From assembly GCA_016081115.2 (NCBI GenBank), contig CM071930.1, positions 43,623,335-43,687,334 on the forward strand: 64,000 nt of DNA. The letters run 5' to 3'. This document shows, piece by piece, positions 10,801 through 22,502 of this stretch. A program made the translations under genes and the position numbers. This DNA comes from Rehmannia glutinosa. Taxonomy: Eukaryota > Streptophyta > Magnoliopsida > Lamiales > Orobanchaceae. How positions within the stretch are numbered: position 1 is the stretch's first letter; each line of letters starts with the position of its first letter. The notes below the pieces were generated by a model that ran no database searches, was not told where the DNA came from, and saw nothing but the letters and a program-made list of their open reading frames with translations.

Positions 10801-12030
10801 ATTTGTCATTTGATGTCTTCTTGGCGGTATGAATTTTATCCGATTATTATTTCGCCGGGTACCTATCAAGAAATTATTTTGTGGTACCCTCAAGTGTTTG
10901 GGTCCTTTGGGATTAGTCTTGAGACTTTTAGGTCTCCAACAATAATTAGAGCTATTTCTAGCTCGACAAGTTTTTACCGTATGACCCTTTTTACCGCAAT
11001 AAAAGCATGTAATAATTTTAGGAGCATAATGACCGACGTGCTTAGAGACTTGATTCTTTGTCATGTGATTGACACCCTTAGGCTTATGATCAAGTTCTAG
11101 TTTCGAATTATCACAACAATCAACAATATCGGTCATTCTATTGGTACTCTAGTTGGATTTTAATAAATCCTTTTTCATGCAATCAATATTCTCAACAAGA
11201 GTACTATTTTCTTTTTCAAGGTTTCTAACCTTGTCAAGTGTGGTGGTGTGAGCACATGATAGTGATTCATAGGAAGTAAATAAACTATCCTTATCATTTT
11301 TCAAAACATTGAATTCCTTTTTCAAATTTTTGTATATAACAAGTAAGTTTTGGAATTCATCTTGTAGCTCATCATAATCATTTTGCAAATCACTATATTC
11401 ATTTTGCAATTCATTGTCATAAGAAGTAGAGGGTTTAGAACTTACCTCATTTTCTTCGAAGCCTATAAGACAATGTTCACATCATCTCAATTGTCAATGT
11501 TGGTTGCTCCATTTATTTATAGAAGAGAATTCTTCATGGTTGAAAGTTGTAAGAGGCTTGTTCCTTAGATTTGAACTTGAATTCATTTGGGAAGTAGATG
11601 CTTTTGTTTGACTCCTTTCATTCGCAAATAATCCATAGATGGCTTCTAATTTTTGCCATACTTCATGTGCCGATTTTATTCCTACAATATGTTCATATTC
11701 CAAATTAGTAAATGAACAATACAAGATATTGAGAGATTTACCGTTTAAGGAAATGATTTTCTTCTCTTCATCATTGAGCTTTTTGAAGCCTTTTGAGGTG
11801 TGTGGTGTATCTTTCATCGGAATAGATTCTCCATTTATGACGGTGTTCTAAATGTCGAACCCGCAACCTTGTAAGTAGCATTCCATTCTTTCTTTCCAAA
11901 AATTAAAATTTTTGGAGTCAAATAGTGGTGGCTTGGTGGTGGAGGTGCCGGAAAGATGAGCTTCGTTCGTAGCCGACGATCGTTTCTCTTCACTCGCTAT
12001 GTGAAATGAGCTTGCCAAAGAGTTTGGCTC
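10531..12030 (-). pseudogene. Copia-B gag (broken) with CCHC zinc knuckle
   Basis: Read on the - strand from the primer site. The N-terminal piece (about 12030-11848) has PPLFDSKNFNFWKERMECYL, the usual start of plant Copia gag. Next (11817-11494) come KLNDEEKKIISLN and HEVWQKLEAIYG of the UBN2/DUF4219-type gag domain. A coiled-coil segment follows (11409-11149), and then (11136-10531) the zinc knuckle CFYCGKKGHTVKTC and an aromatic-rich C-terminal repeat. Gag forms the virus-like particle and binds element RNA. The pieces are separated by stops and small deletions. Nothing follows it in frame, so pol is not fused any more. Confidence 0.85.
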
Positions 12031-12038
12031 TGATACCA
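12026..12038 (-). other. Copia-B primer binding site
   Basis: TGGTATCAGAGCC on the - strand, two bases after the 5' LTR end at 12041. Complementary to the 3' end of initiator Met tRNA; it fixes the strand of the element. Confidence 0.9.
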
Positions 12039-12040
12039 CT

Positions 12041-13665
12041 TGTAAGTCCAAGCGGCTACGATAATCTAGAGGGGGGGTGAATAGATTATCTCCATCTTTT
12101 CGATTTTGCCCTCTTTTTCGAACCGAGAGCTCAAAGACAATAATAAAGGTGCGAATGTAAATAGCACACGTCGATTTATAGAGCTTCACCCCACCTAGGG
12201 ACTACGTGCTCTACCACCCCAAGATATATCAGGGATGGGTTTCGAAAAGAGAAAAAGATTTTATTAATAATTACCAAAATTATTACAACAAAATCTTACA
12301 CCAACACCTAGAAGAGCACCACACTCTTCTTCAATACTACCTTTGAGATTACCACAATCTCACTTGAAGATTACCACAATCTCCAAACGGCACCTTGTGA
12401 AGATTACCACAATCTTCACCCTTGAAGAGCACCACACTCTTCAACACCTCAACAAGAAGATTACCACAATCTTCTTACACCTAACACCTAGATCACCCAA
12501 GTGTGTTCTTACCACAAGAACACTCACAAGGATATCTTGTGTTTGAATGACGACCACAAATTCAAGATTACAACTCGATAATTGATAATACAATAGAGTG
12601 CAAGTGTAATCAAGAATTGTCTAGACCTCAAGGATGTGAAAGTGATAAGCTAGGCAAATTACAACAAGAAATATGACAATGTAAGAACAAGTGTATTCTT
12701 GAGTGTATCTTGTTGTGTTGTAGTTTTCTCTCATATAGTGTTGCTTCAATTTTTCCTCTATTTATAGAAGATGTCTTGTACATGATAGGCTCCTCTATTT
12801 AGACATGATGTCTGTAAAAAATTGCAAGACAATTGAAGAAAATAGAGTAAAAAGATTTTAACCTTAATAATTACCTGTTAGAAATCAATCCCACAAATTA
12901 AGGAAAAGATGTCTGTTCATCATAGCATTTTGTAAATCACTACAACGGTTACATTTTGTTGTCAAACTTAAGAAGCGACCGGTCGCGCACTATTAAGTTA
13001 AGAAAAGAACGCAGCAAAAAATCAACGGGAGACCGGTCCGGGGTGGTCGACCGGTCGCCGCTCTAAGTGCGACCGTGAGGGCGTGCGCGCCCACCATGGT
13101 GACCGGTCCCCGACCCATTTTGGGAGTTCCGTGAGTTACATTTTCGTGTAATGCGTTCCCGTGTACACCAAATTCTCCTCTCTTTGTCGCCTCTTTGGTC
13201 GACCAAACAAAATAGTAAAGGTCGACCTCAAAATGAAATATTGTCCGATTTTTGTCGAAAATAAACCTCAAGAAATACTCCAAAAAATTCGTAAAAACAT
13301 TTTAAACCGATCGGAAGTATTTAGGACAACGTTAGAAATATAGTTTTGATGAAATAACACATTAATACAAAAAGTGTTGTCCGATATAAATTCCAATAAA
13401 TACTCCGAAAAATTCGTAAAAATATTTTAGACCAATCAGGAGTATTAGGACAACATTTAGAAACATAGTTTCAATGAAAGAAACCATTGACATAAAATCA
13501 TTAAAAGTGTTTGTCCAGTTTTGTCGAAAATAAAACTTGAAGAAATACTCCGGAAAATATTAAAACCATTTTAAATCACTTAGGAGTATTTGGACAACCT
13601 TTACAACCATTGTTTTGGTGTAAAATCAAAATCATCAAAATCATGATAAAACCATTTATCAAACA
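12041..13665 (-). repeat. Copia-B 5' LTR
   Basis: 1,625 bp; second copy of the LTR at 5640-7151. It contains the stem-loop array (12311-12568), the TATA box (12759-12766) and the palindrome cluster (12973-13110). Compared with the other LTR it carries extra short segments near 12815-12935 and 13060-13210, and the palindrome cluster is where the two copies differ most. Confidence 0.9.
12311..12568 (-). repeat. Stem-loop array with constant ACCAC loop (5' LTR copy)
   Basis: Same series of paired arms around ACCAC as at 5909-6165, kept almost base for base, with a one-base insertion near 12398 outside the stems. Confidence 0.85.
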
Positions 13666-13767
13666 AATATGGATCTTCTTTTGGGTTCTTTGTGTGCGCT
13701 TTTATTCTTATCTCCCAGTTGTGCCTTATCGTGTTTTCAAAATTTTTGATCGGGACGGTCAATAGTT

Positions 13768-13783
13768 TAAGTTTGGGGGATTT
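13768..13783 (+). other. Athila-A polypurine tract 2
   Basis: AGTTTGGGGGATTT directly before the TGATAGG start of the Athila-A LTR. It matches the - strand tract of Athila-B at 52499-52511. Confidence 0.75.
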
Positions 13784-15283
13784 TGATAGGTGTGAGTTTT
13801 GCATGTATTTTGGGCCGTATTTATGGCTAAAATGGTGACTAAACGTGCATAAACTCATACGAAATGATTCATATTTGTTTTTTGTGGGAAAGATATTATG
13901 CGTTGTTCGTTTTGTAGGAATTTAGTGATATTTGAAGGAACTTGGATACAAATACGAGCATTGCGAAGAAGAAATACCACAAATGATAGAAAATACATGA
14001 CGCACGGGTAGGGCGCGCGCCTAAGAACACCACCCGTGCGTCCCTGGGAAAGCAGAAATGATGGTATGGCAATGCGCACGGATAGCCCGTGTTAAAAAAA
14101 TCGTACACGCACCACCCGTGCGCCACTGAAGGTCAGAACATTTCTTACGGACATGCACACGGGTCACCCGTGCGTATCACGCACGGCCCGTGCGCTGATG
14201 GGTGAACAGAAGAATTTCCTACGGACTTGCGCACGGGTAACCCGTGCGTCCACGCACGGGTAGCCCGTGCTTCCTTAAAACCTCACGGATGCATTACTTT
14301 GACAGCAACATGACCTAGAATTGGAGGGGGTATTTAAGCACTTTTGGGGGGCGCACACCAGGGACATTCTGACATTTTTGGGATCTACAACACAAGACAA
14401 GGGTATATTCTTGAAAGAGGACATCAAAGAGATAATCGGGTTGCATCGGAGCTCAAGGAACGGAGATACATCGAGAGATTGTCGACTTTCCTAAGTTTTT
14501 CTTGCTTCTCTTGTAGTTTTCATCTTTCAATTTTTAGTTGTCATGGCTATGAACAACTTGTCTATGGATTGTTTAGAAATCATGTGTAGCTAAACTCTTT
14601 AGATTTCCGGGTTTTGGAAGTAGATTAATGAACTCTTGTTGGATGTTTTAATCTTAGTTGAAGTTATTATCTTGAAGCATATTTGAGTACTTTGAGTTTA
14701 TTCTTGTTTTATAACTTGATCAATGATTTAACTTGTTTGATATATTGATTCATAATTCGAGAGATGAGTTTCAATATTAGATCTTGAGTACTCGACACAA
14801 ATATTTGCATGAATCGAGAGGTTTGTAAATATATGTGAAGACATTTGATCTTTTGAGCTTTTGGGAGTTGAGTATTTTATGTTGAGTAGAGATGCTAGCA
14901 TAAGTATTTCAATCTACGTTTTATATGCATCTCGATAGGGAGGATAAAACATCTTTGTGATCGTCTTATAGGAATATTGATAATAACTTGGTTTGGATTA
15001 AATCGGACAACAAGAGTGGTATTAATTGAAACCTCAACTCGGGAATCCATTTCATCATTTGGATACTTCTATCAATTGTGTTATCTTAATCTTGTGTTTT
15101 AGGATTCTAGCTTGTCTTAATCTCATAAGAACAATCATCAAATTGCGATCGTCTAAATAAAAATAAGCTATCTTGGTTAATACTTAGTACATAAATTTAT
15201 TAGTCTCCGTGGATACGACCTTGCTACCCTTTCTCTATAACGTACACCGTACACTTGCGGTGAAGCTAAAAATAAGGCGAACA
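13784..15283 (+). repeat. Athila-A 3' LTR
   Basis: 1,500 bp, TGATAGG...GGCGAACA. The last 100 bp (GGATACGACC, CCGTACACTTGCGGTG, TAAGGCGAACA) is the standard Athila LTR end and is shared with both Athila-B LTRs. It contains a GC palindrome minisatellite at about 13999-14275. Confidence 0.85.
13999..14275. repeat. GC-palindrome minisatellite, period about 74-81 bp (Athila-A LTR)
   Basis: CGCACGGG-type cores start at 14001, 14075, 14156 and 14230 (steps of 74, 81 and 74 bp). Each is followed by a CCCGTGCG half, giving palindromes such as GCACGGGTAACCCGTGC. About 30-40 bp of A+T-richer spacer separates the units. Confidence 0.8.
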
Positions 15284-15720
15284 CGAATTAGTTGGAGAAA
15301 TAAGTAAAGAAGAAAAAAGAAAAAGAAAGAAAAAAAAGGGGGATTTGGGAGACGTTGTTGCTGGGGAACAGAGGAGGAAAACAAAAAGGAAGAAAAGAGA
15401 AAGAAAAAGGGAAGAAAGAAAGTTGGGGATTTGATGTTGACCGAAAGTAGTAAGGAAAATGTGGGAAAAAGAAAAAGAAAGAAAAGAGAGAAGAAGTGTG
15501 TTAAGGGGGTATACGTATGGGGAAGAGAAGAAAAGGGGAAGGAGAATTTTGGAATGTGGTCCCCCATAAATTATTGACAGAATTTCCCTTCAGCCTTAAA
15601 CCATCCAAATTAGCCTTTGATTCCAATTTCTACTTTTAATTCCAAATTAGCTTTCAATTCTACTTTATTTAATATTCTATCAAGCCCCTAAATTAGGATT
15701 ATTAGATTATTATTTCTAAG
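15284..15720 (+). repeat. Chromovirus 5' LTR, first surviving segment
   Basis: Aligns with 32531-32970 of the 3' LTR: the GAATTAGTTGG start, a purine-rich stretch, then CCATCCAAATTAGCC and ATCAAGCCCCTAAATT. It is cut on the left by Athila-A and on the right by LINE-A. Confidence 0.9.
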
Positions 15721-15798
15721 TTTTTTTTTCAAACGATAGCATTTCATTTCATTAATATAAACTCAGCAACATTACAACGAAAAAACGTAGCCAACGGG

Positions 15799-18700
15799 CT
15801 AACTACCAACATGACTACCAGTTAGCCATTTGGGGAATTGATCCACCCAATTCGAATCAATATCAGAGTTCAAAGCCAAAAAAGCTAATCTATTACAGAT
15901 AATTTTTCTTTTATGATCTTGAATAGAAAACACAACCTCATCAAAAAGAAAACAAAGCAAAAAGATGTATTCGGCTATATTTGCAACTTCCGGCTCAAAA
16001 GGAGTTTTATTCTTGAGTTTGCAAGCAATAACCTCATCATCTAATTGAATGTTCAACCTCTGTATCTTATCATTTGAAGCATAACATAAAGCTTGCCTAA
16101 TTCCAAGCAAAGAAGCCACTGGATCATTCACATAATCCCTAATGGTGTTCCAAGCTCGAATAGGCTGATTCTTAGCATAAATTCCTAGTTTTCCACAGCC
16201 ACCACAGTAAATAAACTGATAATTGCATACGGTCTTGATGAAAACAACAGTTTTTCATACAGCAAATTCTTTGCCACGAATCAGAAATTTTGAACTGAGA
16301 TTTCAGAGTATCCTGCCATTGAATAGGGGATAATTTCCACACAATTTGAGCTCTCTCACATTGGAAGAATAAATGTTCCAATGTTTCCTGTTCTTCCCCA
16401 CAAATTTTACATCTATCATCCATTTTCAAACCTCTCAAGGCAAGAGCAGAAAACGTGGTAAGCAATTACTAACCACTCTCCATAGGAAATGTTTAAGCTT
16501 TCCCTTAATATCCAAATTCCAACTGCTTCTCCACATGCATTCAGCAGCTTCAGCTTTTGTACTTGATTCAGGAAAATCCAGCTTCAAATGTTTCTTCTGG
16601 AGCAGCTGCTTGTAAGCTGAACTTACTGAAAAGACACACTTTTTGTCTCAATGCCACCACCATTTGTCCCTACATCCTTCTTGATTCAAATGAATCTGAA
16701 GAATAAGGTTAGCATCATCAAGACAAAAACATTGCAAAATAAGATCTTTATTCCAATCTTTACCATCTTCCTTCAAGAGGTCTTTAACACAGACAACATT
16801 AAAAACCAAAAAACCAGGAATCGTAGGTTTAAAACTGGGAGCTTTTGGTAACCAAGAAGACTCCCAGATCTTGATATTCAGTCCATCACCCACCTGATAC
16901 CTAAGTCCAACAGCTAAAGCTTTTTTTATTTTAATCCAGCTTTTCCACAACCACGAATCCCCCCCTTTTGGCTCACAGTTAGAATACCCCCGGTTGGAAA
17001 ATATTTAGCTTTCAAGACTTTGCTAAGAAGAAGATTTGGTTGGGTAATTAATCTCCATAATTGCTTAGCAAGCAAAGCATCATTAAAAAGAGGAAGGTCA
17101 ATGAATCCAAGACCTCCCACATTCTTATGAAAACTCATTTTCTCCCAAGCAACCCAAGATATTTTCTTTCCCCCACTCGGAGTAGATCCCCACCAAAACT
17201 TAGAACTAATCTGGAAAATTTCTTTACAAATCTGAGCAGGGAGTTTGGTGCACGACATAATATAATTAGGCATAGCCTGAACAACAACTTTTAACAGAAC
17301 CTCTTTCCCCGCATAAGAAAGAAACACATTAGTCCAGTTATTCACTTTTTTCCTAACATTATCAATCACAAACTGGAAAATTTCTCTCTTAGACCTACCA
17401 ATAGCCATAGGCAAACCAATGTATCTACAGTGATGTTGTTCAGTGATACCATTCAAAACATAACAGATATTCTTCCTCAGATCACAATGGGTATTTTTAC
17501 TGGAAAAAACAGAAGATTTATCCATATTAACTTTTTGACCAGAAGCCTTTACAAAATCTCTCAAGAATTGTGTATACACTCAAAGATTGCAAAAGATAAG
17601 CTTCACAAAGAAGATAAGCTTTACAAAATCATTCGTGCAGATTTTAAGACCATGAAACAATGAACACTTTTGAGCTTGATTGATAAGGTTAGAAAACTAT
17701 TCAGACAGGAGAATAAACAAATACGGGGATAAAGGATCCCATTGTCTAATTCCTCTAGAAGGGCTAACATACCCTTTCACTTGACCATTCACATTATAAG
17801 AGAAGGAAGTTGTACTGATACATTTGAAAATCCAGTTAACAAAAATTCTATCAAATTCCATTTTAATAAGAACAGAAATCAAAAATCCCCATTCAACACG
17901 GTCATATGCCTTAGCCATATCCAACTTAAGAGCCATAAATGTTTTTTTGCCTTTTCTAAAACTTTTCAGATAATGAATACATTCATGAGTGATCACAACA
18001 TTGTCAATGATTTGACGGCATGGGATGAAAGCAAATTGATTACCACTAATACAACAATGAAGGACATGTTTCAATCTGTTAACAAGAATTTTGGAAATGA
18101 TTTTATAAACCACACCACACAAGCTAATGGGTCTGAAATGAGCCATAGAGGATGAATTTCTCATTTTGGGAATCAAAGTGATTAGAGTGTGATTAACACT
18201 TTTGAGCATACAATGGGACTGAAAGGAATCATTAACAGCAAAGCAAACTTTTTCAGAAATTATATGCCAGAAATGCTGAAAAAAGAGAGGGTTCATACCA
18301 TCCATACCCGGGGCTTTATTGGGACTCAATTCAAAAGAGCTTTTTTTATTTCTTCCTCCGTCAACCAGGATATTCTAGCCTTTTGAGACCAGTACACTTC
18401 TTCTTCTTTATAAGCTTTGTCCATCACCCCTTTAAGATCCATCCATTTTTTCCAATATCCCGAATTCTCTTTCCTCTAAATCTCAGTCAATCTCTCCTTA
18501 CATCTCTAAATGACTCTAGCTGAGTTTGTTTTTTTTCTCTTTACTCCAGTTAATAAGAGCCAGTCGGCAATTGGTGATACTTTTCTGGATTTGGAATAAA
18601 GGGGTTCCTCTAACTTGCGTATTCCATGCTTGATCGACCACTGGTTCAATTCCATCCCACTGCAGCCAGCCTTTATTAAAAATGAATTTTTTCTTGCCTT

Positions 18701-19415
18701 TATACAGATTCGGTGCAGCTTCTAACATTAGAAGACAGTGATCAGAGGCCTGTTTTTCCATATGCCAAACTTTAGCTTCCGGGAAATTAAGACACCAATC
18801 CGGAGATCCAAAGAATCTATCTAATCTTTCCTCAACAAAGCATTCCCCAAGCCTAATGTTAGCCCAAGTAAAAGGATGACCATTGAATTGCACTTCCCCC
18901 ATCTCCATCTCCCCAATAAACTCTTTGAAATCAGCAAAACTGGAGAAATTCCTTTGAATGCCACCCTTCTTCTCATCCCTTCCAATGATGTCATTAAAAT
19001 CCCCCCCATTGAACCACAATTTTCCCCCATTTGGATTTAGCCGATTCAAGGAATTTCCACTGATCTCTTATAATTCCTTTATTTGCACTAGCGTACACAA
19101 ATATAGCCCAAACAGTTTCAGCAGAATCATCAAACTTAAAAGCCATCTCAACACAAAAAGAAGTACTCAGAATCTCAATCACCTTGACCCTTAAGGACCA
19201 ATTAACAAACAATCCTCCGCTTTTGCCAATAGGCTCAACACAAAACCATCTATTCTCCATCTTTAACTTCCTACAAACAGTAATAATGAATTTTTTTGAT
19301 TTTTAGTTTCACAAAGAAAAAGCAAATCAGGAAGATGAAGCCTAGTAGACTCCTTCAGCTAAGAAATTGTAGACGGTCCTCCTAACCCTCTATAATTCCA
19401 GGAACAGACTTTCAT
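15799..19415 (-). pseudogene. LINE-A ORF2: endonuclease / RT / RNase H, catalytic box lost
   Basis: Starts at 19415, where its ATG overlaps the ORF1 stop (ATGA). An endonuclease domain follows (WNYRGLGGPST, LCETK, NGGDFNDIIGRDEK, ERLDRFF, SDHCLLML; 19415-18700). The RT fingers and palm are next (KAPGMDGMNPLFFQHFW, FRPISLCGVVYKIISKIL, LDMAKAYDRVEW, SPSRGIRQWDPLSPYLF; 18329-17697). The LFFADD catalytic block expected next is missing: at about 17590-17660 there is only a duplicated VKLIF. Thumb and connection (17579-16650), a zinc motif CKICGEEQETLEHLFFQC (about 16420-16350) and an RNase H-like tail ending WVDQFPKWL (16131-15799) follow. Several stops and frameshifts are present. Without the FADD box the RT cannot work. 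Confidence 0.9.
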
Positions 19416-20836
19416 TGATCAATTTGGGCCCATTTAAGGCTGGCCACCTCCACCTTTACTTTTGCAATATTTGTAGCATCATTTCCATCCATCCATTTAG
19501 TTCTTTTTAAGATATCAATCTCTCCAGTAGTCTCTTCCTCTACATACTCAAAGGCTCTTTTTTGTCCATTGACACCTTTATTATTCCCTTCATTAGTATC
19601 CATAGGTCTAGGATTTATGCTTTTCAGAACCACTTTCTTCCCATTCCTTTTTGCTTGGTTAGTTCTACCACGTTTGTTTATTCCAAACTCAGCATTAAGG
19701 GTTTGAATTTCCTTAAGGGGAGCTCTGATGATCTTATCATGCTGAGCCTCTGAAAATACATCCCTACAATCAATATTCATTTCATTTTCATCCTCACAAC
19801 TAGGCAAAATATTCTCCTTATTCTCCTGGGACTTCAATGCCTTCCTATTATCATGGATTTGAATAGGTTCAGAACTTAAAGTGCTCAGCTTCTCACCCGG
19901 CTCAGTGATTATACATGCAACAACAACCTCCAAAGGCTCAAAGTTCTCACAATTGGTTCCTCTTTGGATAGCACTACATTCATCAACAATTAATTTCCCT
20001 GAATGATTAATCTTCTCTTCCTTTTTCCCCATGGGCTTTTGTGAGGTAGATTTTTCCACCACAACTTAATCTTGGGTTTTTTTATTATTAGTACTTGTAC
20101 CAGTTTCAGTAGCCTTAATCCACTCACCAAATTGTCCCTCCTGAAGATTATCAGCCGAAAGATCTTCTTTCCTCTTTTCACAACCCCTTTCATTATGCCC
20201 AATAAACCCACAAGAAAAACAACAACCCTGTAAATTCTCATATTTGAAATCGACCCAACACGATTCTTCTTCAAATTTGATATTAGTCCCTCACATTAGA
20301 GCTTTCCTTAGATCAATTTCAGCCAGAATTTTAATGTCGACCTTTTACACTTCCAAAATCCGGGATCAAAATATCAGCCACTTTGTCGAATTTTCTTCCA
20401 ATCTTACGCCCTGTTTCCATACTCAGCCAGTGGTTCGGGATATTCCATAACTAAACCCACAATTCCACAGAATAGAGAGAATCGATATTTTCCAAGAGTT
20501 TATCAGACTACTCCCTCAGAATTAGATATTGACCTTCAAAGCTCCATGTTTTCCACTGCAGACACGATTTTTATCCTCCTGAGAACAGAACACAAATTGA
20601 ATTATATTCAGTCTCAGCTCCTTGACAGAAAAAGCTTCCTTAGTTTGCCAAATACTGGTTATAGTATTTTTTAAACCAAAGAAGTTAATCTTTTTAACAC
20701 CAAAGATTTTGCCGATAAAGCTCCTTTCACACTCTGCAAGGCTTTTCGCAATATCTGCATTTTCCAACGATATTTCCTCATTTTCTTTCAATGCTAACGA
20801 GAAGGATTTCAATCTGTCCGAAATGTCTTTATCCAT
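19412..20836 (-). pseudogene. LINE-A ORF1: DUF4283 and CCHC zinc knuckle protein
   Basis: A single frame from ATG 20836 to TGA 19412 (about 474 codons) with premature stops at 20522, in 20230-20520 and near 20067. The N-terminal 105 codons (MDKDISDRLKSFSLAL...) match the DUF4283 domain of plant LINE ORF1 proteins. A CCHC knuckle CCFSCGFIGHNERGC lies at about 20230-20180. The C-terminal 215 codons are hydrophilic with basic runs. ORF1 proteins bind the element RNA. The stop overlaps the start of ORF2 by ATGA, which suggests coupled reinitiation in the intact element. Confidence 0.85.
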
Positions 20837-21320
20837 ATCTCAGAGAAAAGATCTTATCCTTTAAATCAAGCCTCAATGAACCAGATCTATCCACCTGGAG
20901 TGAGAAACAAAATAAAACAAAACACAAAGAAAAAACAAGGCCACCAACAAGTGGGGACCAAAAACAGAGAAAATGGAATAGTGAACTATAATAATGGTCG
21001 ACAACAAGAATGTTGGGAGGGGAACAAGATAAAATACAAGGTCAAAGAGCTAGGGTCATAAAAGCATAGAAAAGACAAAAAGTAAGAAAACGTAAAGAAA
21101 CATAAATGCATTTAAATCAGACATTAATACTATAGCACATGAACCGTGAGTTTTATCATCAATAGGATTTGAATTTGAAAAATATTTGATTAACCAGGTC
21201 TACAGGAATGGCTGCCCGGAAACTCACAAAGAAAAAGGAAGCAAAAAACTAGGGTTCTCTCTTCAAGAGAGAAACTTAACACTCCTACAAGAGAAGACTT
21301 GAATTCTAGAGTCTGTTATC

Positions 21321-22049
21321 TTATTATTTCTAAATTTTAAGTTTAGAATATTTGAGTATTTTGAATAGTATTATGTTGCTATTGTTAAGAGATTTATCGA
21401 GCGAGGATTAGGCGTGCTTGCATCCGACACTTCTAGGCTCTACTTATTTTTCAAAGCTACGTTCAAGGTGGGGTTTATTTTCTAAACTTTATTGTCCTTA
21501 TTAAATGTTTAGATTATTTTGCATGAATGTGTAGTACAGTTGCTTTAGACACCCATGAGCCATGGACTCAAGAGGTTCGGAGTCGATGTATCCCTCAGGT
21601 GAAACCCCTGCAGTGTAATCTATGTTTATGTCTACGGTTTTTCAAAAGATCTATGCTATGTTCTATTGGATTGTATTTGCATGCCTATGTGAGATATCTG
21701 TGTATTTAGCTTGGACAATTTATACTCAACTGAATTGTGTCGCTCACCCCATATATAACCAACTTTTCAAGTGAAGGAGATGGCGCTGGCTAAGAGCGAT
21801 GGATATGACAAGGCCTATGGATTTATTTATGAATGTTTATTTTTTTTTAAAAAAAGAGTTGAACTATTTGCTTCTTTTTAAATTATTAGTTTTTATTTTT
21901 AGTTTATTAGTAATTGATAGAAGTAGATGATGGTTAAATTATTATTCATGAAATATTTTACTTCCGCTACAATTGACTCAGTTTAAGTTTTATTTTTAAA
22001 ATTAGGTACACGCTTGTTTATTTTATAAATAGAAATATAGGGCGTTACA
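21321..22049 (+). repeat. Chromovirus 5' LTR, last segment
   Basis: Resumes at the LINE-A target repeat and aligns with 32960-33704, ending GGGCGTTACA. The small frame at 21527 (and its twin at 33154) is LTR sequence, not a gene. Confidence 0.9.
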
Positions 22050-22051
22050 GG

Positions 22052-22063
22052 TGGTATCAGAGC
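22052..22063 (+). other. Chromovirus primer binding site
   Basis: TGGTATCAGAGC, two bases after the 5' LTR end; complementary to initiator Met tRNA. Confidence 0.9.
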
Positions 22064-22502
22064 AGGTCTACTTTCCTGTAGACTTGCAAAAATAAATACG
22101 TGTATTTTTCGTGTGTATACTCTGATAAATAATTTAAAAATTCTTTTAATAAAATAAAAAGAGTCTATGTATCCACCACCGCTATGCCACACCAACTCCG
22201 AAGCCAAGGTACGATTTTTTTAAAAACGATTTCGCTTTCTACTGCTAATGCCATCGCTATTGTTACTGTTATTGCTACTGCTACTGCTATTGTGAAATGC
22301 CATTGTTAAAGTGTTTTAATACTGTTGTAATGAATTTTACAATTTCTATTGCAAAGAGAAAAAGGAAAAAATATGCTAAGATTTCTTGTATGCATAGCAC
22401 GCACGATAGAATGCCATTGAACTATTTTGATATGATGATATTTGTGAACTCTATGGACAATAGAAAGAACTTAGAGAATTTAATTATTTTCATGCTCTAT
22501 AG

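Larger units (their letters stand above)
5640..13665 (-). mobile_element. Copia-B: complete Copia element with both LTRs and 5-bp target duplication
   Basis: An 8,026-bp element on the - strand. Near-identical LTRs lie at 5640-7151 and 12041-13665, and the 5-bp direct repeat AATAT flanks it (5635-5639 and 13666-13670). Next to the right LTR, on the - strand, is TGGTATCAGAGCC, the usual initiator-Met tRNA primer site; next to the left LTR is a polypurine tract. Inside are a broken gag and a heavily deleted pol. Removing it rejoins Athila-A spacer sequence cleanly. LTR differences are mainly insertions and deletions. It cannot move by itself, since RT is broken and integrase and RNase H are not recognisable. 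Confidence 0.92.
3681..15283 (+). mobile_element. Athila-A: Gypsy/Athila element, 3' half, holding Copia-B
   Basis: Athila-type Gypsy remnant on the + strand: the C-terminal part of the ATHILA ORF-1 frame (3711-4388), a first polypurine tract (about 4427), a long non-coding spacer (4444-5639 and 13671-13767), a second polypurine tract (about 13768) and a 3' LTR (13784-15283) ending GGCGAACA. It is homologous to Athila-B at 51-62 kb: same ORF, same tracts, same LTR end. Copia-B (5640-13665) interrupts the spacer. The LTR ends exactly where chromovirus LTR sequence resumes (15284, CGAAT), so Athila-A jumped into the chromovirus 5' LTR. Gag, pol and the 5' LTR are absent from the window. Confidence 0.8.
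15721..21320 (-). mobile_element. LINE-A: L1-type LINE, probably full length
   Basis: About 5.6 kb on the - strand with a 9-base A tail (T run 15721-15729). It is flanked by the 13-bp direct repeat TTATTATTTCTAA (15707-15719 and 21321-21333), a typical target-primed insertion. ORF1 (DUF4283 plus zinc knuckle) and ORF2 (endonuclease, RT, zf-RVT, RNase H) are present but broken. It splits the chromovirus 5' LTR. Confidence 0.92.

Noticed and set aside
12343..12546. 67-codon + strand frame rich in TTI repeats
   Set aside because: It is a reading of the stem-loop array in the LTR, not a conserved protein.
15235..15567. Ser/Phe/Leu-rich - strand frame
   Set aside because: It is the complement of the purine-rich LTR tract; the same artefact appears at 32401-32619.
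21527..21709. 60-codon frame repeated almost identically at 33154-33336
   Set aside because: Both copies are LTR sequence of the chromovirus; similarity is due to the LTR pair.
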